Positions 34,442 through 43,721 of a stretch of 64,000 nt of DNA are shown one piece after another. Made by a program: the position numbers and the translations under genes. Numbering within the stretch: the stretch's first letter is position 1; every line of letters starts with the position of its first letter. The stretch is from Saprospiraceae bacterium (lineage in GTDB: Bacteria; Bacteroidota; Bacteroidia; Chitinophagales; Saprospiraceae). Below the pieces are notes generated by a model. It worked only from the letters and a program-made list of their open reading frames with translations, made no database searches and was not told where the DNA came from. Location of the stretch: assembly GCA_021604865.1 (NCBI GenBank), contig BQJU01000009.1:1-64000 (forward strand), in the 5' to 3' direction.

Positions 34442-36838
34442 TCAGTTTTCCTGTCTTTTACTACCCCAGGTACGGATTATTTCAGCCACTTGTTCGGGAT
34501 GTAGCGGTTTTGACAGATAATCATTCATACCCACCTCCAGACATTTCTCCCGGTCACCATGAAGTGCATTCGCCGTAATAGCGACAATAATGGGCTGACA
34601 TGATAAATTGCCCCAATTACGAATTTTGCGAGTAGCCATAAAACCATCCATTTCCGGCATCTGGATATCCATAAAAATAAGGTCGTACGGTTTGTGTTCC
34701 ACTTTTTCCAATGCTTCAAGGCCGTTATTGGCTACATCGGTTTCATACCCCATTTTATGCAATAAAATGCTAATAAGTTTTTGGTTAATCAGGTGGTCTT
34801 CTACAATTAAGATCTGGAGTGGATACTTTTTGGCCAATCCTGCATCCAAGCCCGGTGGTGTTTGTTTGTTTTCCTCTTCATGCATTATTGAAAAAGAGAC
34901 AATGTCAAAAGGTAATTCCACTGAAAAGGTAGAGCCTTTTCCTTCCTGGCTGTCTACTTCTATACTTCCCCCCATAAGGGCTGCCAATTTTCGGGAAATC
35001 GAGAGCCCTAGTCCGGTTCCTTCATATTTACGGCTGGTAGAACCATCGGCTTGAGAAAAGGGTTCAAACAAATTTGGAATGATAGCCTTACTGATGCCAA
35101 TACCGGTATCACTCACGCTCCACTTCAGGTTAACCTTTTGGTTGGTCAGGGACAATACGGACACCTCTATTTTAATTTCTCCCCGTTCAGTAAATTTAAT
35201 TGCATTGCCTACCAGGTTGAGCAAAATTTGTCGAACCCTGATCACATCACCGATTACTTGCTTTGGTACATCCGCATTGATTTCAATAAGGAGTTTCAGC
35301 TCTTTGGCTATAGCCTTGGGCTCCAAAAGCTGAAAAATTTCACGAACGACCTTTTCTGGATCAAAAGGCGCGAGGTTAAGATTCATTGAGCCCGCTTCTA
35401 TTTTTGACAAGTCGAGGATATCATTGATAATGATCAGTAAGTTATCACCACTAGACTTAATGCTATCCACAAAAAGTTTCTGTTCATTTGTCAATGGTGT
35501 TTGAGACAACAAGCCAGTCATTCCAATGACGCCGTTAAGTGGCGTTCGAATCTCGTGGCTCATGGTCGCTAAAAATTCCGATTTGACCTGACTAGCAGCA
35601 TCGGCGGCTTCGACCGCTTTTTTGAAAGAATAGGCAAAACGCTGCGAAAGGTGGCGGTATTGAAAAAATAAAAAGTTAGCATATAAAAAAAGGACTACCC
35701 AATAATTAGAATGCCACAACCCCATCGAATCCCCTATTGATATAATCATCAGGAAGACGAGCATTAAAAATCCGATTGAAAAATTAAAGTTTCTTCTAAA
35801 ATGTATTAATACAGCTCCAATTGAAAGATAAATGCCTGTAACCACACTTAACACCAAAAGTGCATGGTTGACAAAAACAAAGTGGGTAAAGATATGAGCA
35901 GGAGAAAAAATGGTAATCAAACACAAAACCACATAGGTATACTGAACGGGGTGCATGATTCTTTTGGATATAGTACCAGGAAACAACTGGTAACCATATT
36001 CCCAAGCGATAATGATGCTGATATAAAGGGAAATATATTCTAATTTTAAAGCTATCCAATAAGGTAAAGCCGGTAAAACAGTATGCAACAAATAATCTTC
36101 TGAACCGATAATGCGATAACTATGGGCCAGGCAAAAAGCCGCAAAAGTAAGTGCTGCCGTATCCATGTTTCGAAGTGGATATAGTCCTAACAAAAAAACA
36201 CCACACATGATCAAGACACAGAACAGGGCGAAGGTTAAATTTTGATTTATTTCTTTTTCTCTGAGTAATCGCTCATTTGTGCCAATAAAAATGGGATCAA
36301 GTGGCCCTCCTCTGGCATGATCAAAATTAGATATCTGTAATACCAGATCCAGTTCTTGGCTGCGATCGATTAACATTTTGGTGATCGGAAGCCAATAAGG
36401 TATAGAGGAAGCCCTGCTATCTCCCACTTCACCATTTTGGGCAAAAATTTCTCCATTGATCCAAAGTCGATAGGCCGAATAGAAATCGGGTATGCTCAAT
36501 GCCAATCTCGGAGGAATACTATCAAAATAAATTTTCAAATGGTACGTAGCATAACCAATTGGCGCAATATCGTATCCTTTTTTTTGCAAACTATTCCACA
36601 GTTCCGGAAATTGAGCATAAGTAGTGGGAGCAGGTAGCTGATCGGGATTCAATAATTGATTTGCATAAAAGGCCCACTGCCCATTGAGGGGAAAAGAGGC
36701 TTCTTTTAACTGACTTATTGAAAAATGGATTTCACCTTTTGCCACAGGCTGGCCTTCACTAAGCAGTACAACAGCTTGTGAAAACAATAAATGGTTGCAA
36801 CAGAGTAGAAAGAACGTTAACCTATGGGCCCACTTCAT
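34442..36838 (-). CDS. 7TMR-DISM hybrid sensor histidine kinase/response regulator
   Basis: A 798-residue hybrid kinase. Signal peptide, then an extracellular 7TMR-DISM sensor domain (about 25-195, beta-jelly-roll with [15 protein letters not shown]), seven hydrophobic segments (about 200-400), a HisKA dimerisation domain with phospho-His in [18 protein letters not shown], an HATPase domain ([40 protein letters not shown]), and a C-terminal receiver with phospho-Asp in [17 protein letters not shown] sensors are thought to bind carbohydrates. There is no output domain and no neighbouring regulator, so its phosphotransfer partner must be elsewhere. Confidence 0.92.
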   Translation of the reverse strand: MKWAHRLTFFLLCCNHLLFSQAVVLLSEGQPVAKGEIHFSISQLKEASFPLNGQWAFYANQLLNPDQLPAPTTYAQFPELWNSLQKKGYDIAPIGYATYHLKIYFDSIPPRLALSIPDFYSAYRLWINGEIFAQNGEVGDSRASSIPYWLPITKMLIDRSQELDLVLQISNFDHARGGPLDPIFIGTNERLLREKEINQNLTFALFCVLIMCGVFLLGLYPLRNMDTAALTFAAFCLAHSYRIIGSEDYLLHTVLPALPYWIALKLEYISLYISIIIAWEYGYQLFPGTISKRIMHPVQYTYVVLCLITIFSPAHIFTHFVFVNHALLVLSVVTGIYLSIGAVLIHFRRNFNFSIGFLMLVFLMIISIGDSMGLWHSNYWVVLFLYANFLFFQYRHLSQRFAYSFKKAVEAADAASQVKSEFLATMSHEIRTPLNGVIGMTGLLSQTPLTNEQKLFVDSIKSSGDNLLIIINDILDLSKIEAGSMNLNLAPFDPEKVVREIFQLLEPKAIAKELKLLIEINADVPKQVIGDVIRVRQILLNLVGNAIKFTERGEIKIEVSVLSLTNQKVNLKWSVSDTGIGISKAIIPNLFEPFSQADGSTSRKYEGTGLGLSISRKLAALMGGSIEVDSQEGKGSTFSVELPFDIVSFSIMHEEENKQTPPGLDAGLAKKYPLQILIVEDHLINQKLISILLHKMGYETDVANNGLEALEKVEHKPYDLIFMDIQMPEMDGFMATRKIRNWGNLSCQPIIVAITANALHGDREKCLEVGMNDYLSKPLHPEQVAEIIRTWGSKRQEN

Positions 36839-36902
36839 CTGTCCTTTTTTAGGCTGTGAAGTTGTTTTAATATATTCTGCAAAAGTAAAAAAAAATCTCT
36901 TT

Positions 36903-37188
36903 CTTAGCGCTTGTTTAGAGGTCGGCTTTTGTAGCGAAAAGTATCCATCTTTTGATGAAGCAAGGCTTTTTTGAAGTTCATACCCTCCCTTGAAGTACGG
37001 ACAAGGAAAGTAACAGCCTGTCCCGCCGAAGGGAAACCGCTAGGTCGGGAAAGTATCATCGAAAAAGGGATCCTTTACAGCCAATGCTCCTACGCTGCCT
37101 TCGCGAAGCTACGGCGAAGGAGCATGGCGCAGACGCCCGGAGAAAGCTTCGGCGCAAGCGAAAGGCTGGCCTCCAAACATGCGCTTAG
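36903..37188. repeat. Large composite member of the dispersed inverted-repeat family
   Basis: The outer arms CTTAGCGCTTGTTTAGAG (36903-36920) and CTCCAAACATGCGCTTAG (37171-37188) are imperfect inverted repeats bounding about 286 bp. Inside, GGTCGGCTTTTG follows the left arm. A middle block has CCTGTCCCGCCGAAGGG. The right half holds the GC-rich modules found in inverse order in the copies at 2235 and 7799 (CTACGCTGCCTTCGCGAAGC, GGAGCATGGCGCAGACGCCC, GCTTCGGCGCAAGCGAAAGG). It lies between the divergent... same-strand neighbours kinase and TPR gene, in a gap of about 400 bp that has no gene. Confidence 0.75.
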
Positions 37189-37243
37189 ACAAGTGCGATA
37201 GTCAACCTATTGTAAGCTAAACATAGCTGATTAAATCTAGGCA

Positions 37244-38647
37244 TCATTGAAGTTTATTGTTGATCCAAGCTTGAAAATTGACATAGCCGAGCTCCATTTT
37301 GGGTATTTCGGTATTGGTAAATAAACTCTCCTGCAAGTGTCTAAATGCCGTTTTAAACTCGCCTTCGGGCAAATGGCTGATGCGTGAAAAGAACTGGAGC
37401 AATGTTGTTTCATAAGGTGTGATTTTCTCCCATTTGTCTATAAATCGTCGGGTACTGTCTACATAATAGCGTAACACGAAGTAGTTTTTCAGTTCCAGGT
37501 GGATCATCAGATTTAGCCAGCGGCTATGTTTTTGCAGATCTATTCGGGTATCGCCAAAATTGTAGTTAAGAATTTGGTTGATCCAATGAAGTGCTTGATC
37601 TAATTGTGACCGCATGAAGTACAAACTGGCAAACTGAAACCAAAACGACAGGAGATAAGAAACGGGAACTGCGGCAGCCTGATCCCCTTCCAGAAATTTG
37701 AGTATTCGAGCAATAGCGCGATCAGCCTGGTCAAAATTTTGAGTATCCCTATAAATTTCCAATTCCATGTTGAAGGTGCGTAATATCAGCTTCAACATGG
37801 GTTCATCATGTCTGTCTATTTCTTGATAAAATTGATGTGCCTTTTCGATCAGCATTTCTGCCTCCGCAAAATTTTTCCGAAAAATTAATGAGCCAAGCAA
37901 ATTATTGGCAGTTGCAGCCCATAAACCAGGTTCTTCTTGTAAACGATGTGGATGGTGCTCCAATTCGGTTAATAAATGAACCATTGCCTTTTCTCCGGAT
38001 TCCGGGGCTCCGGTCCTCACCCTACTCAAATACAAAAGGTTGGCCTTTAATATTCTCAGTTGCAAAGAAGGCGTTGGCTGTTCAGGAGGATCTTCAGGAG
38101 CTATGCCCAATAATTGATGCCACAATTCATTTTCTTGATTAAGTCTGCTGATCACTTCCCGTTGTTCTTTTACGATATCACGCAAACCTTCAAAATCACT
38201 GGGGTGTTCCACCTGGATCAGTTTTCGTTGCCAGGCCAATAAGTCGTGAATGCGACTATCAGACTCATATTGACGAGCGAGTTTAAGGGCTCTGTTCACT
38301 TCCAATTGAGCATGTGCATAAAGCCCCCGCCGGTAAAACAGTTCAATATTTTGTATTTGATTGGACAAACGGAGGGACTGAGAACGCTGCCCGTGGTAAT
38401 TGCGCAGTGCCTTCATCACCAATTGTTCCAAATAACGCTTGGTTAAATGAAAATGCTGGATGAATCTTTCTTTTTTGAAATTTACTTTTATTAAAGTTTC
38501 ATCATAATGATCCTGTGTCCGTATTTCCTGAAACAATTTGAGGTAATTACTATTCTTTCTTACTGTTTTTGCTAACAATTTAAAATACCTCAGTTCTGTT
38601 CTATTAAGGGATTGAATCAAATGAAATAGGTAGGTTTTTCGTATCAT
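37244..38647 (-). CDS. Hypothetical helical-repeat (TPR-like) cytoplasmic protein
   Basis: A 467-residue, strongly helical protein without signal peptide. Basic N-terminus (SLNRTELRYFKLLAKTVRKNSNYLKLFQEIRTQ), then repeated helix pairs that look like divergent TPRs (NFAEAEMLIEKAHQFYQEIDRHDEP, NFDQADRAIARILKFLE, QLDQALHWINQILNYNF). Similar proteins are frequent in Saprospirales as lineage-specific paralogues; function is not known. It is transcribed divergently from the VOC gene. The upstream neighbour region carries a composite repeat. Confidence 0.7.
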   Translation of the reverse strand: MIRKTYLFHLIQSLNRTELRYFKLLAKTVRKNSNYLKLFQEIRTQDHYDETLIKVNFKKERFIQHFHLTKRYLEQLVMKALRNYHGQRSQSLRLSNQIQNIELFYRRGLYAHAQLEVNRALKLARQYESDSRIHDLLAWQRKLIQVEHPSDFEGLRDIVKEQREVISRLNQENELWHQLLGIAPEDPPEQPTPSLQLRILKANLLYLSRVRTGAPESGEKAMVHLLTELEHHPHRLQEEPGLWAATANNLLGSLIFRKNFAEAEMLIEKAHQFYQEIDRHDEPMLKLILRTFNMELEIYRDTQNFDQADRAIARILKFLEGDQAAAVPVSYLLSFWFQFASLYFMRSQLDQALHWINQILNYNFGDTRIDLQKHSRWLNLMIHLELKNYFVLRYYVDSTRRFIDKWEKITPYETTLLQFFSRISHLPEGEFKTAFRHLQESLFTNTEIPKMELGYVNFQAWINNKLQ

Positions 38648-38728
38648 GGCAGCAATTCTTAGCCCAATATACGATTTTGAAACTTACATTTTTCGAAATA
38701 ATGGCCGGCAATTAAGAGTTGTGAACCC

Positions 38729-38736
38729 TAATTTTG
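38729..38736 (+). promoter_or_regulatory. Predicted promoter -7 box of the VOC gene
   Basis: TAATTTTG, exact TAnnTTTG, 37 bp before the ATG at 38774. Confidence 0.45.
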
Positions 38737-38773
38737 TAACCAGATCATTATTATTTACCAAAAACAAGGAAAC

Positions 38774-39139
38774 ATGGCAAATGCAATTAATTGGTTTGAA
38801 TTACCAGCTAATAATTTTCAAAGAGCCGTTAAATTTTATCAGGAAGTTCTGGATACTGAATTATCTTATTTTGAAAACGGTGATTTGCAAATGGGTTTTT
38901 TCCCTACCGACAACAATGGCGTTGGAGGGTGTATCACTTACGGAAATGGCAACAAACCCCATGCTGAAGGTTCACTCGTTTACTTAAATGGAGGGGAAGA
39001 CCTAACCAACCCACTGGACCGGGTAGAATCCGCAGGAGGGAAAGTGGTGATGCCTAAAACCTCGATCGGTGAAAATGGGTTTATGGCTATCTTTATGGAT
39101 TCTGAGGGAAACCGTGTGGCTTTCCATTCTATGAAGTAG
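38774..39139 (+). CDS. VOC (glyoxalase/bleomycin resistance) family protein
   Basis: A 121-residue single-domain protein with paired beta-alpha-beta-beta-beta modules: NWFELPANNFQRAVKFYQEVLDTELSYFE at the N-terminus and GKVVMPKTSIGENGFMAIFMDSEGNRVAFHS at the C-terminus. It lacks the His of the first metal position (Trp-Phe-Glu instead) but keeps Glu/Asp-Gly-Asn-Arg-Val in the last strand, as in the YdcA-like VOC group common in Bacteroidota. Substrate unknown. It heads a plus-strand row with a DUF2461 and a TfoX-like gene, but a strong terminator follows it. Confidence 0.88.
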   Translation: MANAINWFELPANNFQRAVKFYQEVLDTELSYFENGDLQMGFFPTDNNGVGGCITYGNGNKPHAEGSLVYLNGGEDLTNPLDRVESAGGKVVMPKTSIGENGFMAIFMDSEGNRVAFHSMK

Positions 39140-39152
39140 AAATAGGACAATG

Positions 39153-39188
39153 TGGATGGATGAGCGCCCTCCTGCACTCATCCATCCA
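39153..39188 (+). terminator. Intrinsic terminator after the VOC gene
   Basis: Perfect 12-bp stem TGGATGGATGAG / CTCATCCATCCA, 12-nt loop, followed by ATCTTTTTCT. It separates the VOC gene from the next gene. Confidence 0.8.
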
Positions 39189-39225
39189 ATCTTTTTCTAA
39201 AGAAATTAATAAATCATCAATCTCT

Positions 39226-39891
39226 ATGGCTTATTTTTCCAAAGATTATGCTCATTTTTTTGTCGAATTATCTAAAAACAACCACAAGGAATGGTTCCAT
39301 GAAAATAAAGCTCGCTATCAGCGGGAAATAAAGGAACCTTTTGAACAATTTATCGAAGCACTAATCGGGCGTATTCAGGAATATGATCCCGACCTGCAGA
39401 TCAAACCTCAGGATACGATTTTGAGGATCAACCGGGATATCCGCTTTGCCAAAGATAAAACGCCCTATAATTTACACCGTACTGCCTTTATTTCTTATGG
39501 TGGACGAAAAGACAAGAGCATTCCTGGCTTTTTTGTCCGCCTGGCAGCAGATATGGTGGGGATAATGATCGGTTGTTTTCAACCCGACAAGGTTCAGTTG
39601 GAAAAAATCCGCGCCTGCCTGCTTGCCGATCCGGAGAAATTTCAGCGCCTGATTACCAATCCTGAATTTGTGAAAAAATACGGCATCCTGAAAGGAGAAC
39701 AAATGCGACGGCTACCTGCGGAGTTAAAAGAAAAGGCAGACGCCTACCCTTTCCTTGCCAACAAACAATTCTATTTCCAAACTCAGCTAACTGCAGATTA
39801 CCTCACACGCGAAGATCTATTGGATCAACTGATGCAATATTGGCAGGTCGGATGGCCGGTTAACCGGTATTTCCTGGATTGTATGGCGTGA
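39226..39891 (+). CDS. DUF2461 family protein
   Basis: A 221-residue cytoplasmic protein matching DUF2461 (TIGR02453) throughout: FFVELSKNNHKEWFHENKARYQREIKEPFEQFIEALI, the conserved RINRDIRFAKDKTPYNLHRTAFIS, and GFFVRLAADMVGIMIGCFQPDKVQLEKIRACL. The family has no proven biochemical role. A frame back to 39160 would run through the preceding terminator hairpin, so the ATG at 39226 is used. A TfoX-like gene follows 43 bp later across a repeat arm. Confidence 0.88.
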   Translation: MAYFSKDYAHFFVELSKNNHKEWFHENKARYQREIKEPFEQFIEALIGRIQEYDPDLQIKPQDTILRINRDIRFAKDKTPYNLHRTAFISYGGRKDKSIPGFFVRLAADMVGIMIGCFQPDKVQLEKIRACLLADPEKFQRLITNPEFVKKYGILKGEQMRRLPAELKEKADAYPFLANKQFYFQTQLTADYLTREDLLDQLMQYWQVGWPVNRYFLDCMA

Positions 39892-39914
39892 GCGCATGTT
39901 TAGAGGCCAACATT
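39891..39914. repeat. Solitary arm of the dispersed repeat
   Basis: AGCGCATGTTTAGAGGCCAAC overlaps the DUF2461 stop codon area and lies before the TfoX-like start. No matching right arm is found nearby. One in-frame ATG of the next gene falls inside it. Confidence 0.55.
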
Positions 39915-39934
39915 TGATTATTAACCACAACGAT

Positions 39935-40246
39935 ATGACTGACTCAGAAGCTTATTTCGATTTTATTGCCGACCGGTTGAGTAGCCAGATAGGTGTAGCC
40001 CGCGGCAAAATGATGTCATCACCAGGACTGAAATGTAAAGGAAAAGTATTTGCTTTTTATCATAAGGAGCAGATGGGGTTCAAACTCGGCAAAGATTTTG
40101 ATCCCGAGGCTTTTGGTATTGACACCTGGAGCTATCTAAGTCCTTTTAAACAAAAACCGCCGATGAAAGCCTGGTTTTTGATTCCTTTTTCTGAAAAAGA
40201 GCAATGGGAGAAACTGGCGAATCTGGCTCTGGAAAAAGCCCAATGA
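39935..40246 (+). CDS. TfoX N-terminal-domain-like protein
   Basis: A 103-residue protein resembling the TfoX N-terminal domain: DFIADRLSSQIGVARGKMMSSPGLKCKGKVFAFYHKEQMGFKLG corresponds to the KMFGG...Y-dGKvFA...LyLK pattern. It ends with a helix (KEQWEKLANLALEKAQ). These small proteins are common in Bacteroidota without proven function and need not be involved in competence. The ATG at 39935 is preferred over 39896, which is within the repeat arm. It ends 2 bp from the end of the convergent regulator gene. Confidence 0.72.
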   Translation: MTDSEAYFDFIADRLSSQIGVARGKMMSSPGLKCKGKVFAFYHKEQMGFKLGKDFDPEAFGIDTWSYLSPFKQKPPMKAWFLIPFSEKEQWEKLANLALEKAQ

Positions 40247-40248
40247 AA

Positions 40249-42066
40249 TCACCCAACTTTTTTTAGGTATTGAGAAGGGGTCAGTCCGGTAATTTTTTTG
40301 AAGGCCGTATTAAAGGTAGTTTTGGAATTGAATCCACAATCAAATGCCAGCGACAATATTGTAAACTGGCGATTATCGGGGTTTTCGAGTTTTGATTTCA
40401 GTGCAGCTACCCGGTATTCATTGATAAACTCAACAAAATTTTTGCCGTGTCTTTCATTGATTACCTGCGACAGATAATTGGTGTTTATTCCAAGTTCTTC
40501 GGCCAATTGAGGAAGGCAGAGTTGATTATCCAGAAAGGGTTTTTCCTCCTGCATGTATGCCATCAACCGCTCATCAATAATACAGGCATCTTCCTCTTGT
40601 AAGTTTGAGGTAGCGTAGCGGGTTTTATTTTCCACTACTAACCCCAATTGCTTGCGTTCTCCCCGGCGTTTGATGTTTTCCGCCAGTTCGAAAAATTCGG
40701 GATGCTGCCACAAAGGCCGAAAAGTTGGATCATGCGGAAGAAAAACAAAATCGCTAACTTTTTTGGCTATACCTTGCTTTAAATATGCAATTGCTACCTC
40801 CGCTTGGTTTTTTTCCTGATAATACATAACCAGACAATATGCCGCACAAGGAAAGGCTATATCATTTTTAAATGCTTGTAATACTTGGTTAATGTATTTT
40901 TCCGATCGTTCCAGATCCCCCATCTTAAGGTAGCAACATGCCAGGCCACCTGCAGCAGTAACAATGACCCCAGGCTGTTCATTGAAGTAGATGGTTTCAA
41001 AATGCCGAATCGCCTCATCGTACTTTTCCTGAAAATATGCCGCATGCGCTTTAAATAATACACCGCGCCAGAATTTTGGATGCAATTGTAAGACCAAATC
41101 CGCTTCCTGGTACATGCCTTCGAAGTCTTCCTCAATTTGATAAATGACACACTTTGCAAAATGTAATTGTAGGGAATAAGGGTCGGCTTTCAGCGCACGT
41201 TCCAGTTCTCGTTTGCCTTCTGGCAATTTGCCTGAAAAGGCTTTGTAAAGTCCCAGAAAGCCCATTGCTTCTGCATTGCCAGGTACAATAGACAGCGCCT
41301 CTTCCAACAGATCCATAGCTTTGGCAAATTCCCATTCATACCAAAACATGATACCGGAAAGGGCCATCAAACATTCTGCGCGTTGATCATCAATAGTCAG
41401 GGCCTTCTTGATAAAAAAACGAGCCTTTTCAGAAGCTTCCTGATTGCTGATCATAGCCAGGGCTCCCATTGCTGTATAAAGGCCAGCCATACCGGCATAA
41501 GGCAAGGCAAAGTCAGGTGCCAGGTCAATGGCTTCCTCGTATAGTTCGATCGCTATCCGAAAATCTTCCTCTGCCCATTTGTTACTATAATAACGCCCTT
41601 TCAGGTAAATCTGATAGGCGTCCATATTAGCGGTTGGCGTTTTTAATTGGTGATTGAGAAAGTGGGGGTGCGTCGGATAGTTGTGACATTTATGAGCAAT
41701 CTTCAGCGATATTTCATCTTGTAGGGAAAAAATATCTTCTAGGTGGCGGTCGTAGTTTTCCGACCATAGATGATACCCGTCCTTTACTTTGATCAATTGA
41801 GCGGTAATACGGACTCGATTGCCTGCTTTTCGGACACTCCCCTCCAATACCGTCTCTACGCCCAATTCCTGGCCAATTTCGCGAATATCTCTGTTTTTAC
41901 CTTTGAAAGCAAAAGAAGAAGTCCTGGCCGTAACCTGAAGTCCCTCAATACGGGTTAAGGCATTGATAATCTCTTCTGTTACGCCATCACTGAAGTATTC
42001 ATTTTCCGGATCGGAAGTCATATTGACAAAGGGAAGAACGGCTATGCTGTAGGCATTATCAGACAT
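40249..42066 (-). CDS. TolB-like / TPR / AraC-type fusion regulator
   Basis: A 605-residue cytoplasmic protein with three parts. Residues about 5-110 match the TolB/FlgO-like N-terminal domain usually fused to adenylate cyclases or CadC-type regulators (SIAVLPFVNMTSDPENEYFSDGVTEEIINALTRIEGLQVTARTSSFAFKGK, LGVETVLEGSVRKAGNRVRITAQLI). Residues about 145-430 carry TPR units (AIELYEEAIDLAPDFALPYAGMAGLY and others). Residues about 505-605 form an AraC-family helix-turn-helix (LPQLAEELGINTNYLSQVINERHGKNFVEFINEYRVAALK... TILSLAFDCGFNSKTTFNTAFKKITGLTPSQYLKK). It should bind DNA and respond to a peptide or protein via TPRs; target unknown. Confidence 0.87.
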   Translation of the reverse strand: MSDNAYSIAVLPFVNMTSDPENEYFSDGVTEEIINALTRIEGLQVTARTSSFAFKGKNRDIREIGQELGVETVLEGSVRKAGNRVRITAQLIKVKDGYHLWSENYDRHLEDIFSLQDEISLKIAHKCHNYPTHPHFLNHQLKTPTANMDAYQIYLKGRYYSNKWAEEDFRIAIELYEEAIDLAPDFALPYAGMAGLYTAMGALAMISNQEASEKARFFIKKALTIDDQRAECLMALSGIMFWYEWEFAKAMDLLEEALSIVPGNAEAMGFLGLYKAFSGKLPEGKRELERALKADPYSLQLHFAKCVIYQIEEDFEGMYQEADLVLQLHPKFWRGVLFKAHAAYFQEKYDEAIRHFETIYFNEQPGVIVTAAGGLACCYLKMGDLERSEKYINQVLQAFKNDIAFPCAAYCLVMYYQEKNQAEVAIAYLKQGIAKKVSDFVFLPHDPTFRPLWQHPEFFELAENIKRRGERKQLGLVVENKTRYATSNLQEEDACIIDERLMAYMQEEKPFLDNQLCLPQLAEELGINTNYLSQVINERHGKNFVEFINEYRVAALKSKLENPDNRQFTILSLAFDCGFNSKTTFNTAFKKITGLTPSQYLKKVG

Positions 42067-42188
42067 GGTGTATTTTGTTCAATCAGCATACAAAATAAAC
42101 GCATTTACAGTTAAAAAGAAAGATTTTTTAGATGAATCTACCCATTTAAAATACGGGCGGAAAGGATTCTTCGGTAAGCGGAATAGTG

Positions 42189-42250
42189 ATCCTTCATTTT
42201 TGGTTATATTGGTACTGATTTCAGCTTCATAACAACCAAAAATGAAGGAT
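42189..42250. terminator. Long hairpin downstream of the DUF2807 gene
   Basis: Perfect 17-bp stem ATCCTTCATTTTTGGTT / AACCAAAAATGAAGGAT with a 28-nt loop, 10 bp after the DUF2807 stop (minus strand). There is no long T run beyond the stem, but its length makes it a likely terminator, and it shields the promoter of the AraC-type regulator. Confidence 0.6.
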
Positions 42251-42260
42251 TAAAAGTCAG

Positions 42261-42941
42261 TTATAAACGCCTGATTTCACCAGCCAGTAAGGTCTTGGTA
42301 CTGCGTTCATCTGGGTTGCCCCGATATTCAATTGAACCACCGGTATTGGCGGAAGCATCGATGCTCTCTGTTGCCACTACCGTTGCTTGTCCACCGGTAC
42401 TTGCACGTACATAAGTACGGGTACATTCCAGGTCAATGCCATTGTACTGGCCCCCGGTACCTGCTGAAACGGTCTGGTTATTCACACTACCTGCCAGCTT
42501 TAAAATCCCTCCCTCCGTAACACTTGCATCCAGTGCATTCAGGTCCAGGTCCAGATCTACTACGGCACCACTGGTAGCTTTTACCGCTAATTTATCGCCT
42601 GTAATGGGCTCGTCACTGTACAACCGTGCGCCTGCATTTGCTTTGATAGCCCGTAAATTTGTGTAAGTAATACGGATCGTTACTTTTTCGTCTCTATCAA
42701 AAATGGATTTCAACAATTGTAGTTTCAATACGTCCTTTTTTACAAAGACATTCACATCGTCTTCATCAATGCCCCAGGTTTCTATTACAGCCTTTTCTTC
42801 AGTGCCTTTTTTAAGGATCACTTCAATATTTCCCGTTACTGAAACGGCATCAAAAGGAGCTAGCTTTCTTTCATCCTGTGCTTGCGAAGGTAAAATCGCC
42901 GCTACTAAAAAAATCTGGATAAGCAATAAGATCGTTTTCAT
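42261..42941 (-). CDS. Secreted GIN-domain (DUF2807) protein
   Basis: A 226-residue protein with a signal peptide (ILLLIQIFLVAAILPSQAQ) and a DUF2807/GIN-domain beta-helix: FDAVSVTGNIEVILKKGTEEKAVIETWG, NLRAIKANAGARLYSDEPITGDKLAVKATSGAVVDLDL, and NTGGSIEYRGNPDERSTKTLLAGEIRRL at the end. The family is abundant in Bacteroidota, is exported, and its function is unknown; a role in binding surface polymers is often guessed. Monocistronic, followed by a long hairpin. Confidence 0.88.
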   Translation of the reverse strand: MKTILLLIQIFLVAAILPSQAQDERKLAPFDAVSVTGNIEVILKKGTEEKAVIETWGIDEDDVNVFVKKDVLKLQLLKSIFDRDEKVTIRITYTNLRAIKANAGARLYSDEPITGDKLAVKATSGAVVDLDLDLNALDASVTEGGILKLAGSVNNQTVSAGTGGQYNGIDLECTRTYVRASTGGQATVVATESIDASANTGGSIEYRGNPDERSTKTLLAGEIRRL

Positions 42942-43077
42942 AAGTCTGTTTGTTTTATTCTATATAGTGATGGTGCATCATGCCCTTGCCCCCTATTTAT
43001 CACCTATTTGAAAATAGTCATTTGTGCTAATCCTGTAAATACACTATCTTTCTAGCTAATTTAAACCATATTTAACT

Positions 43078-43581
43078 ATGAAAAGATTATTAATCATTCC
43101 GACTATTCTAATTTTTGGCTGTTTTGGCCTCCAAGCACAAACTATTGTAAAGGCTTCCGAAAAAGGGCAAGCCAAGGTCATGTCTGTTGTAAAAAACGAT
43201 ATCACCCTAATTGAGGAAGCCGTTATGGATTACGTTATGGGGCTTTATGACGTAGATACCACCCGTATCTATAAAAGCGTACATCCCGATCTGAAAAAGC
43301 GGGGTTTCTGGCTTCCCGATGGCGCTTCAGAATTTAAAGGACCTTACGATATGTCCTTCCAACAACTGGTTGATCTAGCTTCAAAATGGAACGCAAAAGG
43401 AGATCAAGCAGACGAAAATTCTCCACGGGAAATCAAGGTCCTTGATGTGCTGGACAAAACGGCTTGTGCCCGCGTCAATGCTGCCTGGGGTGTCGACTTT
43501 TTCCACCTGGCTAAGATGGATGGGAAATGGTATATCATGAATGTTTTGTGGCAATCTTATCCAACTAAAGAGAAGAAGTAA
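43078..43581 (+). CDS. Secreted lumazine-binding-like (NTF2 superfamily) protein
   Basis: A 167-residue protein with a signal peptide (LLIIPTILIFGCFGLQAQ) and an NTF2-like cone fold of the putative lumazine-binding type (Lumazine_bd_2): ITLIEEAVMDYVMGLYDVDTTRIYKSVHPDLKKRGF at the N-terminal helix, then DKTACARVNAAWGVDFFHLAKMDGKWYIMNVLWQSYP. The name comes from fold similarity and ligand binding is not shown. It is divergent from the DUF2807 gene and convergent with SMI1/KNR4. Confidence 0.82.
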   Translation: MKRLLIIPTILIFGCFGLQAQTIVKASEKGQAKVMSVVKNDITLIEEAVMDYVMGLYDVDTTRIYKSVHPDLKKRGFWLPDGASEFKGPYDMSFQQLVDLASKWNAKGDQADENSPREIKVLDVLDKTACARVNAAWGVDFFHLAKMDGKWYIMNVLWQSYPTKEKK

Positions 43582-43586
43582 GCAAG

Positions 43587-43680
43587 AGATCGCTGCGCTA
43601 TCAGAGGTGAGAGGTCAGATTGTCTCGACTTTGCCTTGACTGTCAGAAGTCGGATTGCTTTACTTCCAGACGGCCTGCAG
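43587..43680. repeat. Copy of the AGATCGCTGCGCTATCAGA repeat family
   Basis: AGATCGCTGCGCTATCAGA (43587-43605), then GAGGTCAGATTGTCTC and TTGACTGTCAGAAGTCGG. Matching words occur at 49857-49875 and at 63795-63864. It fills the gap between convergent genes. Confidence 0.6.
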
Positions 43681-43689
43681 CTGATAGAG

Positions 43690-43720
43690 AAGAGAGGTTA
43701 GAAACAAGCTGACCTCTCTT
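43690..43720. terminator. Hairpin terminator between convergent genes
   Basis: AAGAGAGGTTAG / CTGACCTCTCTT stem with one G-U-type pair and a 7-nt loop, ending 1 bp from the SMI1/KNR4 stop codon. Confidence 0.65.
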
Positions 43721-43721
43721 C

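Noticed and set aside
36971-37201. 76-codon open frame inside the composite repeat
   Set aside because: It lies wholly in repeat DNA shared with other sites in other frames, so the openness is a by-product of the GC-rich modules.
36840-37243. Insertion sequence at the composite repeat
   Set aside because: No transposase fragment, and the unit is under 300 bp; better described as a non-autonomous repeat.
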